The notes beneath the pieces are model-generated. The model was not told where the DNA came from, did not search any database, and saw only the letters and a program-made list of their open reading frames with translations. DNA of 64,000 nucleotides from Lamprobacter modestohalophilus. GTDB lineage: Bacteria > Pseudomonadota > Gammaproteobacteria > Chromatiales > Chromatiaceae. Below, piece after piece: positions 20,528 to 28,105 of the stretch. Position numbers and translations under genes: made by a program. Location: the NCBI RefSeq assembly GCF_016583905.1, contig NZ_NRRY01000003.1, positions 62,001 to 126,000 on the forward strand, in the 5' to 3' direction. Position 1 is the first letter of the stretch. Each line of letters opens with the position of its first letter.

Positions 20528-21612
20528 GTACAGCGCAGCGTCCACTCATCGATTCGGTCAAGCCATGGCGCTCGTTTTCCGAGCTGCCTTATGCGTTTGG
20601 TGGTCCTCGCCTGAGTGCGCAACTGCGCACCCAGCCGGCCGACTTCATCGTCGACGAGATCCTTGCCTTCGGCCCCGATGGCGACGGCGAGCATGCGCTG
20701 CTGCGCATCCGCAAGACCTCGGCGAACACCGAATGGGTCGCCCGACGCATCGCGTCGTTGGCCGGCGTTTCGGTCAAGATGGTTGGCTACGCCGGACTCA
20801 AGGACCGGCATGCCGTGACCACCCAGTGGTTCTCTGTCCACCTCGGTAACGCAGCAGAGCCACGCTGGCGGCTGCTCGCCGAAGATGGCATTGAGGTCTT
20901 GGAGCAGCATCGGCACCGTCGCAAGCTCAAGCGCGGGTCCTTGGCCGGGAACCAGTTCCGCATTCGGCTGCGCGAGACCAGTGGCGATCTCGATGCGGCA
21001 GCGGAGCAGCTCGCGAAGATGGCCGCAAACGGAGTGCCGAACTATTTCGGGCCGCAACGGTTTGGGCGTGGTGAGGGTAATCTGCTCCGAGCGCAGGCCT
21101 TGTTTGCTGGCGTGGCGCCGCGGGCCAGTCGGCATCAACGCGGGCTATGGATCTCGGCGGCGCGCTCGCAACTGTTCAACGAGTTCTTGGCGCGCCGGGT
21201 CGAACGCGGCGACTGGGGCAACGCCCTGGACGGCGACCGCCTGCAGCTGCGCGGCAGTCACTCGCATTTCCTGGTCGATAGCGTCGACGAGCGCATTTTG
21301 GAACGCCTAGACTCTGGCGATCTGATCCCAACCGGGCCGCTCTTCGGCGATGGCGAGCCGCTGACGGATGGACTGGTGCGTGAACTGGAGGACCAAGTAG
21401 CCGCGGATTATCCCGACTGGGTCGCGGGCTTGGCGGCAGTCGGTCTCAAGCAAGAACGGCGCGCGCTGCGGCTCGATATCGAGGAGCTTGAACTCGACCG
21501 TATGTCTCCAGTCGATGTCAACTTAGCCTTCACCTTGCCTGCCGGTAGCTACGCGACCAGCGTATTGCGCGAGCTCAGCACCTGGACAGAGCCGAGGTCG
21601 CGCGAACCTTGA
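20524..21612 (+). CDS. truD: tRNA pseudouridine(13) synthase TruD
   Basis: Makes pseudouridine 13 in tRNA-Glu. The 362-residue protein has the TruD signature around the catalytic Asp (KMVGYAGLKDRHAVTTQWFS), GNQFRIRLRE, GVPNYFGPQRFGRGEGNL, SAARSQLFNEFLARRV, and a final FTLPAGSYATSVLRELS. It starts at GTG 20524, overlapping the ispF stop by 4 nt. In many Gammaproteobacteria surE follows; here the run ends and nhaD lies convergent, so the standard cluster is cut short. Confidence 0.95.
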   Translation: MSTAQRPLIDSVKPWRSFSELPYAFGGPRLSAQLRTQPADFIVDEILAFGPDGDGEHALLRIRKTSANTEWVARRIASLAGVSVKMVGYAGLKDRHAVTTQWFSVHLGNAAEPRWRLLAEDGIEVLEQHRHRRKLKRGSLAGNQFRIRLRETSGDLDAAAEQLAKMAANGVPNYFGPQRFGRGEGNLLRAQALFAGVAPRASRHQRGLWISAARSQLFNEFLARRVERGDWGNALDGDRLQLRGSHSHFLVDSVDERILERLDSGDLIPTGPLFGDGEPLTDGLVRELEDQVAADYPDWVAGLAAVGLKQERRALRLDIEELELDRMSPVDVNLAFTLPAGSYATSVLRELSTWTEPRSREP

Positions 21613-21682
21613 TCGCGCACCGTTACAGGCGCAGCGACTAAAACGGGGCCGGCCTTAGGCGACTAAAGTTCGGTATCGCCAA

Positions 21683-21717
21683 CGAGCCGGGAGCCGTGTC
21701 GCTTGGCTCCTGGCTCG
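21683..21717. terminator. Hairpin between convergent truD and nhaD
   Basis: Arms CGAGCCGGGAGCC (21683-21695) and GGCTCCTGGCTCG (21705-21717) pair with one mismatch over 13 bp and close a 9-nt loop. No clear T-run flanks it. Its place between two convergent genes suggests a bidirectional terminator or transcript-end structure. Confidence 0.5.
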
Positions 21718-21750
21718 CCGATCAGTGGTTGCAATGCAATTGCAGCGAAG

Positions 21751-23172
21751 CTAGCCATTGACCGGGATCGAGAAGGTCCAGAAGTTCACGATGAAGTGGA
21801 CGAGGATGCTGGCCACATAACCGAGTGCGATGTACTTGGTCCAGCGCATATGCTCGAAGAAGGTATAGATCCCCTTTGCTTGACCCATCAGCGCCACACC
21901 GGCCGCTGAGCCGATCGACAACAGGCTACCGCCGACGCCTGCGGTCAGGGTCACCAGCAACCAGTGTCCCTGCGACATCTCTGGGTTCATCGTCAGCACC
22001 GCAAACATCACCGGGATGTTATCGACGATCGCCGAGAGGATACCCACCATGACATTCGCGAAGGTAGGGCCAACATCGATGTAGGCGAACGCCGACACCA
22101 GCTCGAGATAGCCGATGAAGCCGAGACCGCCGACACAGAGCACGACGCCATAGAAGAACAACAGCGTGTCCCATTCCGCCCGGGCGATCTTATTGAAGAT
22201 GTCGAACGGCATGGTGTCTTCCAATGAGCCAGCCTTGACGGTCGCCATCTCGCCGCTCATGTAAAGGTAATAGCTGAAGAACTTCAGATAGGCCAGGCCG
22301 GTCATCATGCCCAGCACCGGCGGCAGGTGGAAGAAGTTGTGCACGCTCACGGCAGTGGCGATGGTGAGAAGGAACAACAAGACGATGCGCTTAGCCCCGC
22401 GTTTGGTCTTGACCACCTCGTCACTCGCGGGCGGCGTCTCGTCTGGAATCGCCTTATGCATGAAGTAGGCTGGCACCAGATAGTTGACCAGCGCCGGGAT
22501 AAAGAGCAGGAAGAAGGTCTGGAACGGCAGGATGCCCTTCTGCCAGACCATCAGGGTGGTGATATCGCCAAAGGGGCTGAAGGCACCACCGGCATTGGCG
22601 GCGATGACGATGTTGATGCAGCCGATAGCCACGAATTTCGGTTTGTCGGCGCCAACGGCCATGACCACGGCGCACATCAACAAGGCAGTGGTCAGATTGT
22701 CTGCGACCGGAGAGATGAAGAAGGCCAGAAAGCCGGTCATCCAGAACAGCTTGCGGTAGCTAAAGCCACTGCGGATCAGCCAAGCGCGCAGCGACTCGAA
22801 AACCAGCCGCTCCTCCATCGCGTTGATGTAGGTCATCGCCGCGAGCAAGAACAGGAACAGCTCGGCAAACTCCATGATGTTGTGGTGCACGGCGTCGGCG
22901 ACGGCTTGAGAGTCTCCGCCATGGCCCGTGTAGAAGTAGGCGATCAGTACCCAGATGAGGCCAGCCGCCAACACCACCGGTTTCGACTTGCGCAGATGGG
23001 TGAATTCCTCGGCCATCACCAGCGCGTAGGCGATGACAAAGATCAGGATGGCTGTGTAGCCGACCCAGTTGCCGGTCAGGTCGATATGGTTGGACCCGTC
23101 GGACGCGAACGCGAGCGACGATAATGAAAAGAGCAGCAGGCCGAACGCGACCTTGAGTGCGGGATAGTGCAT
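21751..23172 (-). CDS. nhaD: Na+/H+ antiporter, NhaD family
   Basis: A secondary antiporter that expels sodium in exchange for protons across the inner membrane. The 473-residue protein begins with a signal-peptide-like helix (VAFGLLLFSLSSLAFASDG) and then has about a dozen hydrophobic segments. Conserved stretches include VMAEEFTHLRKSKPV, FFISPVADNLTTALLMCAVV, NAGGAFSPFGDITTLMVWQ, LSAIVDNIPVMFAVL and GGSLLSIGSAAGVALMG, all with NhaD-type polar residues in membrane. It lies 26 bp after the rotary ATPase subunit B gene on the same strand, so it is probably the last gene of that operon. The pairing suggests a joint role in ion homeostasis (inference). Confidence 0.93.
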   Translation of the reverse strand: MHYPALKVAFGLLLFSLSSLAFASDGSNHIDLTGNWVGYTAILIFVIAYALVMAEEFTHLRKSKPVVLAAGLIWVLIAYFYTGHGGDSQAVADAVHHNIMEFAELFLFLLAAMTYINAMEERLVFESLRAWLIRSGFSYRKLFWMTGFLAFFISPVADNLTTALLMCAVVMAVGADKPKFVAIGCINIVIAANAGGAFSPFGDITTLMVWQKGILPFQTFFLLFIPALVNYLVPAYFMHKAIPDETPPASDEVVKTKRGAKRIVLLFLLTIATAVSVHNFFHLPPVLGMMTGLAYLKFFSYYLYMSGEMATVKAGSLEDTMPFDIFNKIARAEWDTLLFFYGVVLCVGGLGFIGYLELVSAFAYIDVGPTFANVMVGILSAIVDNIPVMFAVLTMNPEMSQGHWLLVTLTAGVGGSLLSIGSAAGVALMGQAKGIYTFFEHMRWTKYIALGYVASILVHFIVNFWTFSIPVNG

Positions 23173-23198
23173 GGAGACTCCTTGACGGCTGAGTCGCG

Positions 23199-24578
23199 TC
23201 AGTCGTTACCCTGATAGTACTTCGCCAGCTCGGTCTCCGAGAGGCGGGTGAGGCTGTCGCGCGGAAACGCGCTCATCAATTCCCAGGCCAGGTTGAGCGT
23301 GGCCTCGATGCTGCGATCCTCAGACTCGCCTTGGCCGACGAAGCGTTGATCAAAGTCGTCGGCGAACTTCAGATAGCGGCGGTCGCGCTCGGAGAGCTCA
23401 TCGGCGCCGATGATGCTAGCCAGGTTGCGGGTCTCGAGCGCGCGCGCATAGAGCGCATAGAGCTGCGCCGCGACCTTGGGATGATCCTCGCGGGTGTCGT
23501 CCTTGCCGATACCGTCCTTCATCAGCCGCGACAGGCTTGGCGAGATATGCACCGGCGGGTAGATGCCCTGATTGTGCAGCTCGCGCGAGAGCACGATCTG
23601 GCCCTCGGTGATGTAGCCGGTGAGGTCTGGGATCGGATGGGTGATGTCGTCGGACGGCATCGAGACCACCGGCATCATGGTGATGGAGCCATGGCGCTCA
23701 TGGATGCGGCCGCAGCGCTCATAGATCTCGGCGAGGTCCGAGTAGAGATAGCCGGGATAACCTTTACGCGCTGGCACGTCACCCTTGGCAGTCGCGACCT
23801 CGCGCAGCGCTTCGGCGTAGTAGGTCATGTCGGTCATGACCACCAGCACATGCCGATCGAGATCATAGGCCAGGTACTCGGCGACCGTCAGCGCGGTTCG
23901 TGGCAGGGTCAGGCGCTCAACCGGCGGGTCATCGGCCAGGTTGACGAACATCACCACGTTGCGCAGCACACCGGAGCTGGCGAACTCATCGCGGAAGAAC
24001 TTGGCATCGGCATAGCTGACGCCCATCGCTGCGAACACGATCGAGAAGCTCGAGTCCTCGTCCTTGAGCTTGGCCTGGCGGACGATCTGCGCCGCAAGCC
24101 GGTTGTGCGGCAGACCTGATCCCGAAAAGATCGGCAGCTTCTGCCCGCGCACCAGCGAGTTCAGGCCGTCGATGGTCGAGATGCCGGTCTGGATGAACTC
24201 GCGCGGATAGCTACGCGCGGCCGGGTTGATGGCGGAGCCACCGACCGCGCGGCGGATATTGGAGAGGATCGGCGGGCGACCATCGCGCGGCTCGCCGAGG
24301 CCGTTGAACTCGCGGCCGAGGATCTCCGGGGAGAGGGCGATCTCGACGGGCTCATCGAGAAAGCGCACCCAGACCGCTTCCAGATCGAGGTCATCGGTGC
24401 CCTCGAACACCAGGATCATCACCTCCTCGTTGGAGGCGCGAATCACCTGGCCATCGCGGGTGCCGCCGCGGCCGTCGGAGATGCGCACGCGATCGCCAAA
24501 GGCGACCCCGGGCGTATCGCGGACCAGGATCAGCCCGCCGCGAACCTCGCTGGCAGTTCGGTATTCTTTGATGCTCAT
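23199..24578 (-). CDS. ntpB: A/V-type ATP synthase subunit B
   Basis: The non-catalytic nucleotide-binding subunit of the V1/A1 head. At 459 residues it shows SIKEYRTASEVRGGLILV, LGREFNGLGEPRDG, NPAARSYPREFIQTGISTID, GQKLPIFSGSGLPHNRLAAQ (in place of a canonical P-loop, as expected for B), and EIYERCGRIHERHGSITMMP. It follows subunit A by 51 bp. In most bacterial A/V-ATPase operons subunit D comes next; here the next gene is nhaD. Confidence 0.96.
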   Translation of the reverse strand: MSIKEYRTASEVRGGLILVRDTPGVAFGDRVRISDGRGGTRDGQVIRASNEEVMILVFEGTDDLDLEAVWVRFLDEPVEIALSPEILGREFNGLGEPRDGRPPILSNIRRAVGGSAINPAARSYPREFIQTGISTIDGLNSLVRGQKLPIFSGSGLPHNRLAAQIVRQAKLKDEDSSFSIVFAAMGVSYADAKFFRDEFASSGVLRNVVMFVNLADDPPVERLTLPRTALTVAEYLAYDLDRHVLVVMTDMTYYAEALREVATAKGDVPARKGYPGYLYSDLAEIYERCGRIHERHGSITMMPVVSMPSDDITHPIPDLTGYITEGQIVLSRELHNQGIYPPVHISPSLSRLMKDGIGKDDTREDHPKVAAQLYALYARALETRNLASIIGADELSERDRRYLKFADDFDQRFVGQGESEDRSIEATLNLAWELMSAFPRDSLTRLSETELAKYYQGND

Positions 24579-24629
24579 GACAGGCGATTCATGCTGCTAG
24601 GGGCTGGAGTCCAAGAGGAGAGGGCGTGC

Positions 24630-26441
24630 TTAGTCATCGCTGTGCTGTTTCGCATACTGGACCCGGATGGCCTCGAAGGCATCCTCGATCTCGCGGCCGA
24701 GGTCGGTGATGCTCGAGACCTGATCGCTGTTGTAGATCGATTTGCAGCGGCGCACCTTGGCCAGCTGTGGCAGGTCCTGCAGATGGCTCACCGGCACGCC
24801 CAGCTCGATCAGGGTCATGCCCTTGTCGTAGATCGAGAGGGCTAGATCGAGCAGGGCGAATTGCTTCTGCGGCGAGCAGAAGGTGTCGACCTCGTCGAGC
24901 GCGCTCTGCTGCAGCACACCCTCCTTGATCAGCGAGGCACCTTCGAGCTGCCAGCGCTGGGCATCGGAGAGGGCCTCGGGGCCAACCAGGTTGACGATGC
25001 GTGAGAGCTCGGCGTCGCGCGCCAACAGCGCGAGCGCCTGGGTGCGGCGGGCCTCCCAGCGGCGATCGACTTCCTTGTGCCACCATTCGGCCGCAGCGTG
25101 GACATGGGCCGAGAAGCTGGTCACCCAATCGATGCTCGGATAATGACGCGCGTCGGCCAGCTCCTTGGACAGCGCCCAGAAGGTCTCGATGATGTCCTTG
25201 GTATGGCTGGTCACCGGCTCCGAAAAGTCACCACCGGGCGGTGAAACAGCGCCGATCAGGGTCACTGAGCCGGGGCCGGCATCATAGGTCTCGACGCGAC
25301 CAGCGCGCTCGTAGACCGCGGCCAGACGCGAGGACAGATAGGCCGGATAGCCTTCCTCGACCGGCATCTGCCCGAGCCGACCCGACACCTCGCGCAGGGC
25401 CTCGGCCCAGCGGCTGGTGGAATCGGCGAGCATGACCACGTCGTAGCCCATGTCGCGATAGTATTCGGCCATGGTCAGGCCGACGTAGATCGAGGCCTCG
25501 CGGGCGACCACGGGCATATTCGAGGTATTGGCCACCAGCAGGGTCTTCTCCATCAGCTTGCGGCCGGTATAGGGGTCTTCGAGCTGCGGGAAGGTCTCGA
25601 GCACATCGACCAGCTCGTTGCCGCGCTCGCCGCAGCCAACGTAGATGACGATCTCGGCATTCGACCAACGCGCGATCTGCTGCTGCACCACGGTCTTGCC
25701 GGCACCAAAGGGGCCAGGCACGGCGCCCTTGCCACCTTTGAGCTGGGGGAAGAAGCTGTCGATGACGCGCTGACCGGTGATCAGCGGCGAAATGCCATCG
25801 TCGCGCTTGAGATAAGGACGCGGCTTGCGTACCGGCCAGCGGTGAAACAGCTTCAGCCGATGACTATGGCCGGCCTTGTCGCGCAGATGGCCGATGGTGG
25901 CCTCGATGGCATAGTCGCCATTCGGCGCCAGCTCGGTCAGCTCACCCTCAAGCCCCGGTGGCACCAGGATCTTGTGCAGCACGGTCTCGGTCTCTTGCAC
26001 CGTGCCGAGCACCGTGCCGGGACCGATCTGCTTGCCAGGCCCGAGCTCCGGATTGGGCTCAAATTCCCATTCCCGCTCGCGATCCAGACCGGGCAGGCTC
26101 AAGCCACGGCGGATGTAATCGCCCGACTGCAGCGCGATCTTCTCCAGTGGCCGTTGAATGCCATCGAAGATGCCGCCCAGCAGTCCTGGCCCCAGCTCGA
26201 CCGACAGCGGCCAGCCGAGGCCCTCGGCCGGTTCGCCGGGTCGCACGCCATCGGTGCTCTCATAGGTCTGCACCGTCGCCTCGCGGCCATTCAGCGAGAT
26301 CACCTCGCCGACCAGCCCCAGCTCGCCGATCTTGACCTGCTCGCCACTGCGGATACCGGGCAGATCGATGGTGACGATCGGGCCGTTGATCTCGCGGATG
26401 AAGCCGAGGTTATTACGCTCGGAATTGTTTCGCTCACTCAT
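24630..26441 (-). CDS. ntpA: A/V-type ATP synthase catalytic subunit A
   Basis: The catalytic ATPase subunit. Counting from ATG 26441 the protein has 603 residues and a Walker A motif GPFGAGKT at about 243-250. The A-type bulge region is present (EPNPELGPGKQIGPGTVLGT), as are YVGCGERGNELVDVLETFPQ, LLVANTSNMPVVAREASIY and LADSTSRWAEALREVSGRLG. A TTG 9 nt upstream (26450) overlaps the subunit E stop and could add three residues; the ATG with GGGGG upstream is preferred. The gene sits between E and B on the minus strand. Confidence 0.96.
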   Translation of the reverse strand: MSERNNSERNNLGFIREINGPIVTIDLPGIRSGEQVKIGELGLVGEVISLNGREATVQTYESTDGVRPGEPAEGLGWPLSVELGPGLLGGIFDGIQRPLEKIALQSGDYIRRGLSLPGLDREREWEFEPNPELGPGKQIGPGTVLGTVQETETVLHKILVPPGLEGELTELAPNGDYAIEATIGHLRDKAGHSHRLKLFHRWPVRKPRPYLKRDDGISPLITGQRVIDSFFPQLKGGKGAVPGPFGAGKTVVQQQIARWSNAEIVIYVGCGERGNELVDVLETFPQLEDPYTGRKLMEKTLLVANTSNMPVVAREASIYVGLTMAEYYRDMGYDVVMLADSTSRWAEALREVSGRLGQMPVEEGYPAYLSSRLAAVYERAGRVETYDAGPGSVTLIGAVSPPGGDFSEPVTSHTKDIIETFWALSKELADARHYPSIDWVTSFSAHVHAAAEWWHKEVDRRWEARRTQALALLARDAELSRIVNLVGPEALSDAQRWQLEGASLIKEGVLQQSALDEVDTFCSPQKQFALLDLALSIYDKGMTLIELGVPVSHLQDLPQLAKVRRCKSIYNSDQVSSITDLGREIEDAFEAIRVQYAKQHSDD

Positions 26442-26446
26442 CGTGA

Positions 26447-27091
26447 TCAACCCCCGAAGATGCTGCCGGTATCGAAGCCGCTCGGCACCAGCCGCTCCAG
26501 GATGACTTGCTGCAGCCGTGCTTGCAGCCGCGCGACGCGCCCTTCAAAGGTATTGTCGACCCGTATCCGGCCATCGCTGCTCTCGATCATGACCCCGCCA
26601 AGGGCCTCGATCGGCTCCTCACTCAGCTTGACCTGGGTTCCGCTCGGCAGCCTGCTGACGAGGTCGGCCCAGTGGGTCTTCAGCAGTTTCCGGTCGGCGT
26701 TGTTGGCGCGCACCGCGACCTCCTCGTGCTCGATCTCAGCGAGGGCCGCCTCGATGAAGCCGGTGAGGGTCTGCAGATAGGCTGCGCTATCCTTGGCATA
26801 GGCCAGCATCTGTTCGGCTAGGCGGCCCTCGACCTCGCGCACCAGATTCCAGCGCACCAGGTCCAAATGGCTCTGCAGCTTGAGCTCCTCGGCCTGGACC
26901 TGCTGGCGGTAGGCGCGATCGCCGAGGGTCTTGGCGATCGCCTCCTCGCGTTGCTCGCGCAGGCGCAGCTTCTCCGCCGCCTCGCGCAGGATGCTGTCGC
27001 GCGAGCGCTGGGCGCGCTCGCGATATTCTTTGGCCAGGCGCTCGGCGCGGGCCAGGATGGCGTTCTCGAGCTGATCTGCTTGGGTCGTCAC
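26447..27091 (-). CDS. ntpE: A/V-type ATP synthase subunit E (peripheral stalk)
   Basis: Forms the peripheral stator stalk with the H/G subunit. The 214-residue protein has a long charged N-terminal helix (AILARAERLAKEYRERAQRS, about residues 10-90) and a C-terminal alpha/beta head with LKTHWADLVSRLPSGTQV, EALGGVMIESSDGRIRVDNT and FEGRVARLQARLQ, the conserved end of V/A subunit E. It precedes ntpA and the two ends touch. Confidence 0.9.
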   Translation of the reverse strand: MTTQADQLENAILARAERLAKEYRERAQRSRDSILREAAEKLRLREQREEAIAKTLGDRAYRQQVQAEELKLQSHLDLVRWNLVREVEGRLAEQMLAYAKDSAAYLQTLTGFIEAALAEIEHEEVAVRANNADRKLLKTHWADLVSRLPSGTQVKLSEEPIEALGGVMIESSDGRIRVDNTFEGRVARLQARLQQVILERLVPSGFDTGSIFGG

Positions 27092-27159
27092 GTCGAGTCC
27101 TTGGAGGCGGTCGGTTGCATGGCGTTGGGTGGCATGAGTGAGTCGAGAGGTCCAGAGGC

Positions 27160-27546
27160 CTAGAGGCCGGCCCCGAACATGCTGGCGAGCCGATCCGCGA
27201 CCTCGCTGCCGAGCTTCGGCGGCGCGGCGAGCGGCGGCACGGCGACGACGACGATGCGCCCGCCCTCGCGGCGGACCCGTTTCAGGTGCTCGACATCCAT
27301 GTTCATCACCGCGTCATCGACGATCACGAAGGCCTGATCGCGTGCCGCGAGCAGCTCGCGAAAGACCCGATCGACCTCGGCCGGAGCCGGATTCGGATGC
27401 GTCTCGAAGCCGATCACGCTGAAGCCCTCGGCGAGACTGTCCTCGCCAAGGAACAGCATCCGTGTCGGTGGGGCTTGCGCGATGGAAGCTGCGCTGGAGG
27501 CCGCGTTAGAGGCCGCCGGGCTATCGCTGGGTGTGTGCTCGCTCAT
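27160..27546 (-). CDS. ntpF: A/V-type ATP synthase subunit F
   Basis: A central-stalk subunit that binds subunit D in known enzymes. The 128-residue frame contains a Ser/Ala-rich N-terminus (about 28 residues) and then the conserved core MLFLGEDSLAEGFSVIGFET, FVIVDDAVMNM and IVVVAVPPLAAPPKLGSEVA. The Ala-rich part could be a true extension, or translation may begin at the internal ATG (residue 30). The gene lies between K and E. Confidence 0.85.
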   Translation of the reverse strand: MSEHTPSDSPAASNAASSAASIAQAPPTRMLFLGEDSLAEGFSVIGFETHPNPAPAEVDRVFRELLAARDQAFVIVDDAVMNMDVEHLKRVRREGGRIVVVAVPPLAAPPKLGSEVADRLASMFGAGL

Positions 27547-27547
27547 C

Positions 27548-27575
27548 AGGGCTCAGGGCTCAGGGCTCAGGGCTT
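27548..27575. repeat. Heptamer tandem repeat between ntpK and ntpF
   Basis: About four consecutive copies of GGGCTCA (plus strand) occupy the 50-bp gap between the K and F subunit genes. No gene is affected; copy number might vary between strains. Confidence 0.8.
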
Positions 27576-27597
27576 TGCAGCAGTTCGGTGCAGCGGC

Positions 27598-28047
27598 TCA
27601 GATGCGATTCAGCAGCAGGATCGAGATGACCAGACCGTAAATCGCGATACCCTCGGCCAGACCAAGATAGATCAGCGTGCGGCCAAGGTTTTCCGGCTTC
27701 TCGGTAATCGCGGCGAGCGAAGCGGCGCCAATCGGGCCAACAGCAATGCCGGCACCGATGGTTGAGAGTCCGGTCGGGATGCCAGCGCCAATGATCGCCA
27801 GCCCCATGCCGGTGCTGATCTCGATTGCATCGACGGCGCCGGCTGTCTCCTCCGCGAAGGCATCGTTGATACCAAGCAGCAGAAGCCCGAGCTGAGCGCC
27901 GACAAAGACGACCAGCTGTGTGCCCATGGCGGGCGCAGTCCAGCGCGGTAACTGCAGCGGCCTGCCTGCCGGCCGGAGCTCAAGCGCAAGACCGGTCAGA
28001 ATCAGACCGACGATGGCGACGGATATCAGTGCGACGAGCCAGTACAT
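27598..28047 (-). CDS. ntpK: A/V-type ATP synthase proteolipid subunit K
   Basis: The membrane rotor-ring (c-type) subunit. The 149-residue protein has four hydrophobic segments: two N-terminal (VALISVAIVGLILTGLAL; LVVFVGAQLGLLLLGI) and a C-terminal hairpin (GMGLAIIGAGIPTGLSTIGA; LAEGIAIYGLVISILLL). Only the last hairpin carries the ion-binding carboxylate (Glu132) and the glycine-rich c-ring motif. DAFAEE after the second segment resembles a signal peptidase site, so the N-terminal part may be removed, as reported for some bacterial K subunits (inference). The residue after Glu132 is Gly, not Thr/Ser, which leans towards proton rather than sodium coupling, but this is weak evidence. Confidence 0.88.
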   Translation of the reverse strand: MYWLVALISVAIVGLILTGLALELRPAGRPLQLPRWTAPAMGTQLVVFVGAQLGLLLLGINDAFAEETAGAVDAIEISTGMGLAIIGAGIPTGLSTIGAGIAVGPIGAASLAAITEKPENLGRTLIYLGLAEGIAIYGLVISILLLNRI

Positions 28048-28105
28048 GGATGAATTCCTCGGGGTTCGATAGTCGGAATCAGTGGGATGTGGGTGTGGAA
28101 ATCAA

